DNA from: Neobacillus jeddahensis
GTDB taxonomy: Bacteria; Bacillota; Bacilli; Bacillales; Cytobacillaceae
Assembly (NCBI RefSeq): GCF_000612625.1
Contig: NZ_CCAS010000015.1
Coordinates: forward strand, 1 to 64,000
Length of the DNA: 64,000 bases
Reading direction: 5' to 3'
Part shown: piece after piece, positions 34,413 to 44,269 of the stretch
Position numbering within the stretch: position 1 is the stretch's first letter
Layout of the letters: every line of letters starts with the position of its first letter
Program-made: the position numbers and the translations under genes
Notes under the pieces: generated by a model
Seen by the model: only the letters and a program-made list of their open reading frames with translations
Databases searched by the model: none
Told to the model about the DNA's origin: nothing

Positions 34413-35135
34413 ATGATAAACAAAAATTCCCCCATTCCACTTTACTATCAGCTTGAAGAGCATATAAAAGAGTTAATTGAAGAGGGTGTGTTAAAGCCTG
34501 GTGATGCACTTCCTCCAGAAAGAGAGTATGCCGAAAAGTATCAAATTAGCCGAATGACAGTCAGGCAGGCCTTTACCGAGCTCGTGAACGCTGGTTTTTT
34601 GTATCGGTTGCAAGGGAAGGGGACCTTTGTTGCCGAGCGGAAGATTGAACAGCCGCTACAAGGACTAACTAGCTTTACGGAAGATATGAAAGCAAGAGGA
34701 CTCACACCAGGAAGCCAGCTGATTAACTTTGAAATTATTCCAGCTTCCAATCAGGTTGCTGGCCAACTGAAAATTCCAGAGTATGGTCCTGTTTATGAAA
34801 TTACCCGGATTCGTATGGCAGACGATGTCCCAATGGCATTGGAAAAAAATTATATTTCGGCAAATCTCATCAAGGGTCTTACAGAAGAAATCGTGAATCA
34901 TTCTCTTTATGCCTATGTCGAAGGGAAATTAAATTTAACTATTGATAGTGCTTCACAGCTTATTGAGTCTGCAATTGCCAGTCAAAATGAAGCGAAATTG
35001 TTACACATTGCAAAAGGGGCGCCAGTCATGCTAATTCAAAGAAATACCTATCTTCATGATGGTACTCCTGTTGAATTTGTTAAATCTGTTTATCGTGCAG
35101 ATCGATATAAATTTATGATACACATGAAACGATAA
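34413..35135 (+). CDS. nagR: GntR-family repressor NagR (YvoA-like)
   Basis: 240 residues from ATG 34413 (AAAAAGGAG upstream). The N-terminal GntR winged helix (about 5-75) has PGDALPPEREYAEKYQISRMTVRQAF. The C-terminal UTRA effector domain (about 90-238) covers FTEDMKARGLTPGSQLI, which in relatives binds GlcNAc-6-P or GlcN-6-P. It would release the boxes at 32151 and 32252 when amino sugars are present. Confidence 0.92.
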   Translation: MINKNSPIPLYYQLEEHIKELIEEGVLKPGDALPPEREYAEKYQISRMTVRQAFTELVNAGFLYRLQGKGTFVAERKIEQPLQGLTSFTEDMKARGLTPGSQLINFEIIPASNQVAGQLKIPEYGPVYEITRIRMADDVPMALEKNYISANLIKGLTEEIVNHSLYAYVEGKLNLTIDSASQLIESAIASQNEAKLLHIAKGAPVMLIQRNTYLHDGTPVEFVKSVYRADRYKFMIHMKR

Positions 35136-35148
35136 ATTTTATCAAAAA

Positions 35149-35184
35149 GCCAAATAGGTGCGCTCGCATCTATTTGGCTTTTTT
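35149..35184 (+). terminator. terminator after nagR
   Basis: GCCAAATAGGTGC-GCTC-GCATCTATTTGGC with flanking A and T runs. Confidence 0.9.
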
Positions 35185-35300
35185 AGCATTCATACGCATT
35201 CTTTATGTTTCACCTACAGACGTTTATTACCATTAATACTTTCCTTGAAAAAATCAAAAATAAGAAGGCAAGAAAATTTTCTTCAAAGGGGGTATTTCAA

Positions 35301-36236
35301 TTGATAAAAAAAACCATGGGAATCCTATTAACGGGATTTTTAACGATGGGGTTAGCGGCATGTAATAACAATGACAGCAATGACGTTAATGATCAGACGA
35401 CAAATCGGGTAGGAATGAATACAAATAATAACGATAACGATTTTGTAAATGTTCGGAATGGTCGAGATGATGGAATTGATCATAATGGACCATTAACTGA
35501 GGATTACACCAATCGTGACAATAATGATAGTGATTGGGATCGGAACATGTTTGATAATACGAATAAAGTCAAACGGAATAACGATGACATGATTTCTGCT
35601 TACCAAACAAACTTGAATAGCAGTCAGTATCCACATACACGGGCAGTAGTCATCCGCGATGCAAAATATCAATTTATTCGCATCGATCCTAGAAGTGGAG
35701 CCATCCAACAAGGACAGCCGAATACACAGGCGCAAATTCAAAATCCTAAAGCTATAGCACCGGCACCAGTTCCAAAGCAAACACAGCCGGCGCCAAAACA
35801 GACGCCCCCAACGACTCCAAAGACAACAACACAAACTCCAGCATCAACAGCTGGAAACGTTAGTCAATACGTTCAACAAGTGATTGACTTAACGAATGCC
35901 CAAAGAAGTAAAAATGGTCTGCCAGCTTTAAAGGCCGATTCACAATTAAATGGTGTAGCTCAGAAGAAGTCAGTGGATATGCAGCAAAATAATTATTTTT
36001 CTCATACGAGCCCGACCTATGGTTCCCCATTTGACATGATGAGAGATTTTGGAGTGACCTACAAATCTGCTGGTGAGAATATCGCACAAGGGCAACGGAC
36101 ACCGCAGGAAGTTGTTACAGCATGGATGAACAGTGAAGGGCATCGCAAAAATATTTTAAGCGCAAATTTCACTCATATTGGCGTGGGATTTGAAGACTCC
36201 GGCAAACATTGGACGCAAATGTTTATTGGGAAATAA
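35301..36236 (+). CDS. CAP-domain lipoprotein (YkwD-like)
   Basis: 311 residues from TTG 35301 (AAAGGGGG upstream). The signal peptide ends in lipobox LAAC, so the protein is anchored on the outer membrane face. An Asn/Asp-rich region (about 25-110) and a Pro/Thr/Gln linker (about 145-180) precede the C-terminal CAP/SCP domain (about 185-311) with DLTNAQRSKNGLPALK, YFSHTSPTYGSPFDM and GENIAQGQ. Histidines and glutamates of the CAP cavity are present. Related YkwD and spore-coat proteins have no agreed activity. Confidence 0.88.
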   Translation: MIKKTMGILLTGFLTMGLAACNNNDSNDVNDQTTNRVGMNTNNNDNDFVNVRNGRDDGIDHNGPLTEDYTNRDNNDSDWDRNMFDNTNKVKRNNDDMISAYQTNLNSSQYPHTRAVVIRDAKYQFIRIDPRSGAIQQGQPNTQAQIQNPKAIAPAPVPKQTQPAPKQTPPTTPKTTTQTPASTAGNVSQYVQQVIDLTNAQRSKNGLPALKADSQLNGVAQKKSVDMQQNNYFSHTSPTYGSPFDMMRDFGVTYKSAGENIAQGQRTPQEVVTAWMNSEGHRKNILSANFTHIGVGFEDSGKHWTQMFIGK

Positions 36237-36270
36237 TAGTATTAGTTAACTCGAAGGGATCTTTTTCAAT

Positions 36271-36307
36271 GAAAAAAAACCGGTAGCAGCTTAGGCTCTA
36301 CCGGTTT
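36271..36307 (-). terminator. terminator of KinB-like gene
   Basis: On the minus strand AACCGGTAG pairs with CTACCGGTT, then TTTTTTTC. The stem overlaps the last codons of the gene. Confidence 0.8.
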
Positions 36308-37565
36308 GTTCATTCATTAGAATGGAAGGAATTGTAGGGAATTCAAAAAGAAAGGTTGTTCCTTTTTCCATTTCACTTTCAACGCTGATTGAACCATCCA
36401 TTGCACGGACGATGCTATAAACGACCATCATCCCTAAGCCGGTCCCATTTTTTCCTTTAGTGGAATAAAAGGGTTCTCCTAAGCGCTCCAGTTGTTTGCT
36501 ACTCATACCTACCCCTGTATCTTTCACCTTAATCGTTACATAACTTTGGCTAAATTCAGTAGAAATGCTTAGATATCCGCCATTAGGCATGGATTCAATC
36601 GCATTTTTGAGGACATTTACAAAGCACTGGCGAAATTTTTGACCGTCTCCTTTAATAAAACCTATAACAGAAAAATCAGTGATTATCTCAACTGAATTTT
36701 GATTGGCTAATGGTTGTAGGATATTGATAATTTGGCGGAGTTCACTTTTTACATTCAATTCTTCAAACTGCTCTAAAGAAGGCTTAGCAAATGTCAAATA
36801 ATCTTGTATGACCCGTTCAGCAGAGAATAATTCCTCTTTTACGATGGATAAGTATTCTCTTCTTTTATGCCTTGAAAGGTAATCATCCTCGAGAAGCTGG
36901 ACAAAGCCACTAGCAGCCGTAAGTGGATTTCTAATTTCATGTGAGATCGCAGCCCCCATTTGTTCGACGGCTTTAAGTTTCTCGGCTTTAATCAGTTGTT
37001 GTTGCATTTCATTAATCTTTCTTACAAATTCAATTCCATAGGAAATGATCCCGATACCAAGCGATGGGATGACAAGGTAGGCAAACCAAGCATCGAATAA
37101 GTTGGCATGGGTATTAGCAAAAGTCATTCCGATGACTGTCAGCACCCCGAGGCACATCCCTATACATACAGTAACGAGGATCCGCCGAACAGGGACTTGT
37201 TTCAAAAACCAAGGATATAATTTCCAAAGAATAATGGAAAGCGGTAGATAAAGGATAATGGTTTGATAGAAACCCAAATGTAACCCGTAAAAGGAACGTA
37301 GGATGATCAGGGCTACAACTAGTATGGGACCTATTCCAACATAAAGTCCACCGAGCACGATTGGAATAAGCCGTAAATCATACCTGACGGATGGGATGGG
37401 ATTATAAGAAAATTGAATACAAAGCCATAAAATGACGATAAACAAGCATGTAATTCCAAATCTAGATAGGGAAAATTGTTGCCTTTTCTCAAGAATAATT
37501 AAACAAATGAATAAGACAATAATTAATAAGGAGAGATTTAAGAAAAGGTGTTGCGTAATTTCCAT
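36291..37565 (-). CDS. sporulation-type sensor kinase (KinB-like)
   Basis: About 424 residues. The start is uncertain: ATG 37565 follows GGTGA, and ATG 37577 is possible. Six membrane helices in a 5TM-5TMR_LYT-type sensor (about 1-190) are followed by HisKA with AISHEIRNPLTAASGFVQLL, then HATPase boxes VLKNAIESM, VKDTGVGMS and GTGLGMMVV. The layout and length match KinB, a phosphorelay kinase that feeds Spo0F. Monocistronic. The signal is unknown. Confidence 0.85.
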   Translation of the reverse strand: MEITQHLFLNLSLLIIVLFICLIILEKRQQFSLSRFGITCLFIVILWLCIQFSYNPIPSVRYDLRLIPIVLGGLYVGIGPILVVALIILRSFYGLHLGFYQTIILYLPLSIILWKLYPWFLKQVPVRRILVTVCIGMCLGVLTVIGMTFANTHANLFDAWFAYLVIPSLGIGIISYGIEFVRKINEMQQQLIKAEKLKAVEQMGAAISHEIRNPLTAASGFVQLLEDDYLSRHKRREYLSIVKEELFSAERVIQDYLTFAKPSLEQFEELNVKSELRQIINILQPLANQNSVEIITDFSVIGFIKGDGQKFRQCFVNVLKNAIESMPNGGYLSISTEFSQSYVTIKVKDTGVGMSSKQLERLGEPFYSTKGKNGTGLGMMVVYSIVRAMDGSISVESEMEKGTTFLFEFPTIPSILMNEQTGRA

Positions 37566-37772
37566 TTTCTTCACCATCCATAAATGCTAATAGGGAAATT
37601 TTACATTTATTTATCGAAAGTTACAAGAAAATTTGCGAAATATTTAGATAAATATCGAATTTTAGGAAAGAGTGGGGAAAGGTAGGATGCAAATTCATCT
37701 TCCTTTCCCCCTCAAGAGTGATAGTATGAAAATTGACTTCGAGACGTGGCCAGTCCGAATCCTGTGTATTTC

Positions 37773-39278
37773 TTAGTTTGTTGAAATTGTATTTCTGCCA
37801 TTTTCTTTGGATAAGTATAAGGCAGTGTCCGCCGCTTCAATTAGCTTTTCCGGTTCTGATGGTGAAGTAGGAATCTTTGTTGCAAGTCCTATACTTAAGG
37901 TGATCTGATTGGATATTTCTGATCCTTCATGTGGAATGTGAAGTGATCGAATGGAATTTTGTAAGTGCTGTGCCACCTTTATTCCTTCTTGCAACCCTTT
38001 GGATGTTAAAATGAGTGCAAACTCTTCACCACCATAGCGGCAAAAAGTATAATCAGAGGGAACGACGATTGCGTTATTAATGGTTTGAGCAATGGTTTGT
38101 AAGCATAGATCTCCTGCTGGATGGCCGTACGTATCATTGTATTTTTTAAAGTAATCAATATCAAACATGATCAAGGTGAGCGGTGTGTTGGTTGAATAGG
38201 CATTAACCCATTCTTTCTCAAGCGTTTCATCAAAGTATCTCCTATTGGAAATCCCTGTCAACCCATCCATATAGGATAACCGATTTAGCAGCTCGTTTGC
38301 TTCTTGTAATTTATGTTCTGTTAATTTTCGATCGGTAATATTTCTAGACACATTAATCACTCTTACTTTTCCATCCACTTGAAACGGTACTCTTTTAAGC
38401 GTCGATTCAATCCAAACATAGTCACCCATTTTGGAAAGGTAACGATAGGTTGAATTAGCTGTCCCTTCTAACAGTGCCAGTTTGAACATTTCATTGGTTC
38501 GCTCCACATCCTCCGGGTGAATGAACATCTCCATTTTTTTTCCGAGAAGCTCAGGATATTCAAAATGAATCACTTCACTTACAGCGGGAGAAATATAAAT
38601 GTACTCTGTATTTTCATTATGCATGGTAATCATATCACTGGAGTATTCAGCGATTAGCCGAAACCGTTCTTCGGTTTCTTGTAACCTGATAATATTTTGC
38701 TTTAATTCATTTTGGGCCTGATTAGATTCTGTGATAAACACAAAACAATGGTAACCAAAAAAACCACCAATTAAAGAAATAAGAAAATGTAGAGGTAAGA
38801 CATGTTTGAGGATAATAAGATCATCAATTTTAATAAGGTAAATGATAGTTAATATTAGCAAGCCGCACAGATTCATAAGAAATGCCTTTAAGGTACGAGA
38901 GCATCTTAAATTGAAGAGAACCCCACATATAATACCGATTAATAGCATGCCAATAGAAGGAATAATGGCCGATTCACTAAACCCGAATAAAACAATTCTT
39001 CCAATTGCAATAAGACCAGCAGCAATAATAGCAGGAAAAGCACCACCAAAGGCAGCTGCAATAACAATGGCTACGTGTCGTAAATCAGCAAAACTATTGG
39101 CACTTATTTGAATTGTAAATGACATTAATATATTCCCAAGGATGCCAAAGCAAAGTCCCCAGTATAGTTTAGTCTGGAAGGAGGAATGGGAGGATAATGG
39201 TTTATCCTTAAATAATGCTCCAATAATAGAGAACGAAGCGATTAACAGTGTCGCATTTGTGATAAAATCTTTTAGCAT
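37773..39278 (-). CDS. membrane diguanylate cyclase with PAS and GGDEF domains
   Basis: 501 residues. The N-terminus (about 5-185) has 5-6 membrane helices of the 5TM-5TMR_LYT type (FGGAFPAIIAAGLIAIGR). A PAS/PAC domain (about 195-315) contains YSSDMITMHNENTEYIYISP. The GGDEF domain (about 335-500) has the active site RYGGEEFAL and substrate loop YFKKYNDTYGHPAGD, so it should make cyclic di-GMP. The RxxD inhibitory site is not visible ahead of GGEEF. GGAG lies before ATG 39278. Confidence 0.92.
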   Translation of the reverse strand: MLKDFITNATLLIASFSIIGALFKDKPLSSHSSFQTKLYWGLCFGILGNILMSFTIQISANSFADLRHVAIVIAAAFGGAFPAIIAAGLIAIGRIVLFGFSESAIIPSIGMLLIGIICGVLFNLRCSRTLKAFLMNLCGLLILTIIYLIKIDDLIILKHVLPLHFLISLIGGFFGYHCFVFITESNQAQNELKQNIIRLQETEERFRLIAEYSSDMITMHNENTEYIYISPAVSEVIHFEYPELLGKKMEMFIHPEDVERTNEMFKLALLEGTANSTYRYLSKMGDYVWIESTLKRVPFQVDGKVRVINVSRNITDRKLTEHKLQEANELLNRLSYMDGLTGISNRRYFDETLEKEWVNAYSTNTPLTLIMFDIDYFKKYNDTYGHPAGDLCLQTIAQTINNAIVVPSDYTFCRYGGEEFALILTSKGLQEGIKVAQHLQNSIRSLHIPHEGSEISNQITLSIGLATKIPTSPSEPEKLIEAADTALYLSKENGRNTISTN

Positions 39279-39661
39279 GAATAATCTCCTGTATGATTAG
39301 TAGCGGCTGGCAATGTTATTTGCCAAAGTATAACAAATGAATTCAAACGGTCCTATTATACTATACCTTGATTAGCATTTCATAGAAAGAATATTTCATG
39401 TACAAGTATATCTTTACACCTTATCAAGATTTAGTTAATTCATCACCTTAATTATAAGGAAAATTTATATCGGCAATATTGCATAATGAGTGAAGTTCTT
39501 GAACATTACGTGGCTACTTTGAAAAAGGATCCTCTTCTTTTTCAAAACTTATCATTAAATAGATTGATTAAATAAGTGTTATACTTCTTTAATGGAGCAA
39601 ACTATATAATAGATAGTTGCCTCATATGTAAAATGAATAAAGATAGAAAGAGGGATACGGA
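39279..39661. other. 383-base intergenic region before gndA
   Basis: It lies between divergent genes and has no ORF with a ribosome site. TATACT at 39580-39585 is a likely -10 for gndA but without a good -35. GAAAGAGGGA just before ATG 39662 is the ribosome site. I see no riboswitch or terminator. Confidence 0.5.
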
Positions 39662-41074
39662 ATGTCTAAACAACAAATTGGTGTGATTGGATTAGCTGTC
39701 ATGGGTAAAAATCTGGCTTTAAATATCGAAAGCCGTGGTTATTCTGTTGCGGTCTTTAATCGTTCCTACGATAAAACAGAGGCCTTTTTAAAGAATGAAG
39801 CGGAGGGAAAAAATTTCGTTGGAGCCCATACTGTTGAAGAATTTGTCAATTCTTTAGAGAAACCGCGAAAAATTTTATTAATGGTTAAAGCAGGTTCTGC
39901 CACTGATGCTACGATTGAATCGTTAAAACCATTCTTAGAAGAAGGCGATATTCTTATCGACGGTGGCAATACATTCTTCCAAGATACGATTCGCAGAAAT
40001 AAAGAACTCGAAACAGCGGGTTATCATTTTATTGGTACTGGGGTATCCGGTGGGGAAGAAGGGGCTTTAAAAGGACCTGCGATTATGCCTGGTGGTAAAA
40101 AGGAAGCCTATGACCTTGTCAAGCCGATTCTAGAAGCCATTTCTGCTAAAGTTGAGGGAGATCCATGCTGTACTTATATTGGTCCAAACGGTGCGGGTCA
40201 TTATGTGAAAATGGTACATAACGGGATTGAATATGGAGATATGCAATTAATTTCTGAAGCCTATTTTATTTTGAAAAATGTGCTTGGATTAAATGCTGAT
40301 GAATTACATAACGTCTTTGCAGACTGGAATAAAGGGGAACTGGATAGCTATTTAATCGAAATTACTGCTGATATTTTTACGAAGATAGATGACGAGACTG
40401 GCAAACCAATGGTGGATGTGATTCTAGACACGGCTGGTCAAAAAGGAACTGGTAAGTGGACAAGCCAAAATGCCTTAGATTTAGGTGTACCGTTACCGAT
40501 CATTACCGAATCCGTTTTTGCCCGCTTTATTTCTGCCATGAAGGACGAACGGGTAAAAGCAAGTAAGGTCCTAACTGGTCCTGAAGTAAAGCCATTTGAA
40601 GGCAGCAAGGAAGACCTAATTGAAGCTGTCCGCAAAGCATTATATATGAGTAAAATTTGCTCGTATGCCCAAGGTTTTGCGCAAATGCGTGCGGCATCTG
40701 AGGAATATGATTGGAATCTTCGCTATGGTGATATTGCGATGATCTTCCGAGGCGGTTGTATTATTCGTGCACAATTCCTTCAAAAAATTAAGGATGCATA
40801 CGATCGTGATGCAGAACTAGCTAACTTGTTGTTAGATCCATATTTCAAAGAAATTGTTGAGAACTATCAATCTGCGTTGCGCCAAGTGCTTTCGATCGCA
40901 ATCGAGCGTGGCATTCCTGTCCCATCGTTCGCGAGTGCTGTTGCTTACTATGACAGCTATCGTACGGAAACATTGCCAGCGAATCTATTACAGGCACAAC
41001 GTGATTATTTTGGTGCCCATACGTATCAACGTATCGATAAGGATGGAGTTTTCCATACAAACTGGATGGAATAA
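39662..41074 (+). CDS. gndA: 6-phosphogluconate dehydrogenase, decarboxylating
   Basis: 470 residues, the long NADP-type form. Oxidises 6-phosphogluconate to ribulose-5-P and CO2 in the pentose phosphate pathway. The N-terminal dinucleotide motif is [16 protein letters not shown] with NRS for the NADP phosphate (VFNRSYDKT). The catalytic lysine is in [19 protein letters not shown]. The C-terminus [11 protein letters not shown] is typical. Monocistronic. Confidence 0.96.
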   Translation: MSKQQIGVIGLAVMGKNLALNIESRGYSVAVFNRSYDKTEAFLKNEAEGKNFVGAHTVEEFVNSLEKPRKILLMVKAGSATDATIESLKPFLEEGDILIDGGNTFFQDTIRRNKELETAGYHFIGTGVSGGEEGALKGPAIMPGGKKEAYDLVKPILEAISAKVEGDPCCTYIGPNGAGHYVKMVHNGIEYGDMQLISEAYFILKNVLGLNADELHNVFADWNKGELDSYLIEITADIFTKIDDETGKPMVDVILDTAGQKGTGKWTSQNALDLGVPLPIITESVFARFISAMKDERVKASKVLTGPEVKPFEGSKEDLIEAVRKALYMSKICSYAQGFAQMRAASEEYDWNLRYGDIAMIFRGGCIIRAQFLQKIKDAYDRDAELANLLLDPYFKEIVENYQSALRQVLSIAIERGIPVPSFASAVAYYDSYRTETLPANLLQAQRDYFGAHTYQRIDKDGVFHTNWME

Positions 41075-41081
41075 AAAGAAA

Positions 41082-41101
41082 AGCTCCAGGCGCCTGGAGC
41101 T
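41082..41101. repeat. 20-bp perfect palindrome
   Basis: AGCTCCAGGCGCCTGGAGCT lies 8 bases after the gndA stop with no T tract. Similar AGCTCCAG...CTGGAGCTGG palindromes recur between genes in some Bacillus genomes, so it may be a REP-like unit; only one copy is in this window. Confidence 0.55.
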
Positions 41102-41146
41102 GGACAATTCTCAAAGTCGAAACAAATAAATTTTGATACTATAAAA

Positions 41147-41180
41147 AATACGGCAGCCGTAAATGGGCAGCCGTATTTTT
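41147..41180. terminator. terminator shared by gndA and the convergent gene
   Basis: AATACGGC pairs with GCCGTATT-type arm (41147-41177, one internal mismatch), A run before and TTTTTTT after, so it may act both ways. Confidence 0.75.
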
Positions 41181-41459
41181 TTACGACCATCGGATAGCTT
41201 GTATGAGTTGAAAGCGAAATAACTGGATAATAAATTCGTTGTAAAAGTCCTTTTTGACAATTACTTGATACTTATTCTGTGGATGAATGTAGTAAAGAAG
41301 ATCTGTTAATACATCATTGTCATCGAAATATTCACGGACTTTTTGTAGTCTGTTTTTTAACTCTGGCTCAAGCAACTTTATTGAGAATTCAATATCATTC
41401 TCGTTAGCTGCTTCTTTTAAAGATAGAAGTTTTTTATCATAGACATACTCTAGCTTCAT
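41181..41459 (-). CDS. uncharacterised 92-residue protein
   Basis: ATG 41459 follows TAGGGGGGTT; the upstream frame lacks a site. The product begins MKLEYVYDKKLLSLKEAANEND and has a charged helical middle (ELKNRLQKVREYFDDNDVL) and an aromatic C-terminus ending FQLIQAIRWS. No signal peptide, metal motif or family is recognised. It starts 11 bases after the stop of the ArsB/NhaD-type transporter gene and is probably its operon partner. Confidence 0.7.
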   Translation of the reverse strand: MKLEYVYDKKLLSLKEAANENDIEFSIKLLEPELKNRLQKVREYFDDNDVLTDLLYYIHPQNKYQVIVKKDFYNEFIIQLFRFQLIQAIRWS

Positions 41460-41470
41460 TGTTAACCCCC

Positions 41471-42751
41471 CTAGATTAAATAGCGTAAATAAATGTAGAT
41501 CGTACAAATCACGATGGAAAGAATCATGAGTGGAAAAGAAATGAATAAAAACTTTCCAAATGAGATCGGATATCCTTCTTTAGCAGCGAGTCCTGCAACA
41601 ATAACGTTCGCACTAGCTCCAATTAATGTGCCATTTCCCCCTAAACATGCCCCTAATGAAAGGCTCCACCAAAGTGGTTCTAAATTATTTACACCAAGCT
41701 CTCCCATATCCTTGATCATTGGGATCATCGTGGCAACAAAAGGGATGTTATCAATAAAAGCCGATGCAATGGCACTAATCCAGAGAATTAAAATTGATGT
41801 AGAAGTTACATTTCCTCCCGTTAGATGTACGGAATAATCTGCTAAAAGGGAGATAACTCCTGTTTCTATTAAGCCTGAAACGAGTACAAATAAGCCGATA
41901 AAAAAGAAAATAGTTGTCCACTCAACCTTAGAAAAAGACTTATCTAAATGTTTTTCTCCAGTTAATAGAAGCAAAAGAAAGGCCCCCGCCAAAGCAACTG
42001 TCGCAGATTCAATATGTAGGAGCTGATGAAGGAAAAAGCCTATAATCGTAAACGACAGGGCGAATAACGACTTTATTAATAACTTTTTATCCGTTATTTC
42101 CTCTTTCTCATCTAAGTCTAGAAGGTTCGCCTTTAATTCTTCGGACGTATGAAGCTGTTTCCGATAAATAAAAGCAAGGATAGCAATATTAACAAATAAG
42201 ATAAAAAATGAAATGGCCGTTAAGTTATTGATAAACGCCATAAAGGTTAACTCTTTTACGGCACTTCCCAACATGATATTAGGTGGATCGCCAATTAAGG
42301 TGGCAGTCCCACCGATATTGGACGCGATAATTTCTGTAATTAAAAATGGGATTGGATTTACTCGTAATTGTCTTGTGATACTAAAGGTAACCGGAACCAT
42401 TAAAAGGACGGTTGTAACATTATCTAGAAAGGCGGATCCTAATGCGGTAATGATTCCAAGAACGAGTAATATTTTGAGAGGATCTCCCTTCACTTTTTTT
42501 GCTGCCCAAATGGCGATGAATTTGAATAGTCCTGTTTCAGAAGTGATGGCCACGATAATCATCATTCCTGTGAGTAAGCCAAGGGTATTAAAATCAATAT
42601 GATGGAGGGCCGTTTCCTGACCGACTATCCCTAGTAATACCATCATGATCCCACCCGCCATTGCAATAATGGTGCGGTGAATCTTTTCTGTCACTATAAA
42701 GGCGTAAGTAATAAGAAATACGCCTATAGCAACGATTGCTTGCGTTGACAT
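41471..42751 (-). CDS. ArsB/NhaD/SLC13-type ion transporter
   Basis: 426 residues with about eleven membrane helices in two inverted halves. Each half has an Asn/Pro-rich motif of the ion-transporter superfamily: GSAFLDNVTTVLLMVPVT then IGGTATLIGDPPNIMLG, and SAFIDNIPFVATMIPMI then LGGNGTLIGASANVIVAG. These are the substrate and sodium-site motifs of CitM/ArsB/NhaD-like proteins. The substrate (arsenite, sodium/proton, dicarboxylate) cannot be chosen, and there is no ars gene nearby. It is upstream of the 92-residue gene in the same direction. Confidence 0.87.
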   Translation of the reverse strand: MSTQAIVAIGVFLITYAFIVTEKIHRTIIAMAGGIMMVLLGIVGQETALHHIDFNTLGLLTGMMIIVAITSETGLFKFIAIWAAKKVKGDPLKILLVLGIITALGSAFLDNVTTVLLMVPVTFSITRQLRVNPIPFLITEIIASNIGGTATLIGDPPNIMLGSAVKELTFMAFINNLTAISFFILFVNIAILAFIYRKQLHTSEELKANLLDLDEKEEITDKKLLIKSLFALSFTIIGFFLHQLLHIESATVALAGAFLLLLLTGEKHLDKSFSKVEWTTIFFFIGLFVLVSGLIETGVISLLADYSVHLTGGNVTSTSILILWISAIASAFIDNIPFVATMIPMIKDMGELGVNNLEPLWWSLSLGACLGGNGTLIGASANVIVAGLAAKEGYPISFGKFLFISFPLMILSIVICTIYIYLRYLI

Positions 42752-42908
42752 GTATCGACCTCTTCTCTCGTATGTATTTTACAAACATTGAAAAATGCAA
42801 AAAGGAGCCTGTATTGACAGACTCCACCCTTAAATTCAATATATGTATTATAGGCTTTATTTTATTACTCTATACTCTGGTTGTAAAGCATGATACTTAT
42901 TTATCTTC

Positions 42909-44021
42909 TTACAAGCCTAATTTTTTAATAAAATCAACGGTCTCTTCATGTTCTCGCTTCACCAACCTAAAAAGTCCTTTATCTGTTTTTACAAGGGCCT
43001 TTCCATTTTCATCCGCAATCGGTCTAGTCAAGGCCTTCCCCGTTACGATTTCCCACTTTCCAGCATGATTCCATAACTGTAAATCAATAATTCCAAGTCG
43101 ACTGCCAAATGCACCTGCCATGACGACAGGCTTTCCATTGATTTGACCTGTCTTCAAGTTTGTATTTTTAATATCCTGAAAGACAGGACCTGGAAATACA
43201 CTATGAGAATGGCCAGATAAAATCGCATCAATACCAGGAATTATTGTCAAATAATAGGCATCGTTTTCCGAATCAGGGCGATATGGCTCGCTGCTGATGC
43301 CGGTATGGGCTAGGGCAACGATAATATCGGCGCCCTTTGCTTTCATAATCGGAACAAATTCTTTTGCTGTTTCTACAATAGGCTTGGCGATGACCTTTCC
43401 TTCTAGATTTGCTTTGTCCCACTTCATTATTTGTGTAGGCATAAAGGCTATCACGCCAATATTCAACTGATACTGTTTGCCATTTTCGTCAACGACATTT
43501 CTTTTTAAAATAGTATAGGGTGTAAATAGGGGTTTGTTTGTTTTAACGGAAAATACATTTGCGTTTAAAGCAGGCATTTTTGCCCCCTTCAACGCAGTCA
43601 TTAAAAATCCTAAACCGTAATTGAATTCATGATTTCCAATCGCGATGGCATCATAATTCAAATAATTAAACGCCCGATATACTGGATGTGTTTTTCCCTT
43701 ATGCATTCCTCTGATTCTAGCTAGATACTCTCCCAGTGGATTTCCCTTTAAATGATCACCATCATCAAACAATAAGGTATTTTTTGCTTCATTCCGGGCC
43801 TCATTGATAAGAGTAGCCGTCTTGACGAGACCAATTCGATTGTCAACTTTTGTTTGATAATAATCATAATTGACCAATTCAGCATGTAAATCAGTCGTTT
43901 CAAGGATCCGCAACTCCACCATAGTTTGAGGAGTTGAATCCGCTGCAAATGAAAGAGAAGAGCAAGAAAGCCAAAAAAGGAAGCATCCAATTAACAGGTA
44001 TGGAATCTTTTTTTTGTCCAC
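42909..44021 (-). CDS. secreted metallophosphatase (5'-nucleotidase/CpdB N-domain)
   Basis: 370 residues. The signal peptide ends near SSLSFA. The calcineurin-like metal motifs run in order: ETTDLHAEL, LLFDDGDHLKGNP, AIGNHEFNYG, VALAHTG and LSGHSHS. Full CpdB/UshA/YfkN proteins carry a further C-terminal 5'-nucleotidase domain; here the gene stops right after the linker sequence EHEETVDFIKKLGL. Without that domain it lacks the usual nucleoside-stacking site, so substrate preference may differ. It stands alone, divergent from the oxidoreductase operon. Confidence 0.85.
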   Translation of the reverse strand: MDKKKIPYLLIGCFLFWLSCSSLSFAADSTPQTMVELRILETTDLHAELVNYDYYQTKVDNRIGLVKTATLINEARNEAKNTLLFDDGDHLKGNPLGEYLARIRGMHKGKTHPVYRAFNYLNYDAIAIGNHEFNYGLGFLMTALKGAKMPALNANVFSVKTNKPLFTPYTILKRNVVDENGKQYQLNIGVIAFMPTQIMKWDKANLEGKVIAKPIVETAKEFVPIMKAKGADIIVALAHTGISSEPYRPDSENDAYYLTIIPGIDAILSGHSHSVFPGPVFQDIKNTNLKTGQINGKPVVMAGAFGSRLGIIDLQLWNHAGKWEIVTGKALTRPIADENGKALVKTDKGLFRLVKREHEETVDFIKKLGL

Positions 44022-44269
44022 TCAGAAAACCTCCCATTTCATGTTTTGTGTAGTCATAGTATTAGTTTATTTGACTAATTTATCCGACCTTAACGAGGTC
44101 CTCCTTTCTAGCCAGAGAAGTTCACTTTATGACAATCCGGTGAAGTGTGACATTATTCAAAGCGATAGATATCTTGTTTGACTTATAATAGAAGCAGAAA
44201 TGAACTTGGAATACTTTCCTATACGCTTATTTGTAAACGTTTTCTTTTTTGTGGAAGGGTGTGATTTGA

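Noticed and set aside
41082-41101. Terminator of gndA
   Set aside because: No T tract on either side; a proper terminator follows at 41147.
42594-42839. 81-codon frame overlapping the transporter start
   Set aside because: Different frame of a well-supported gene; no independent ribosome site.
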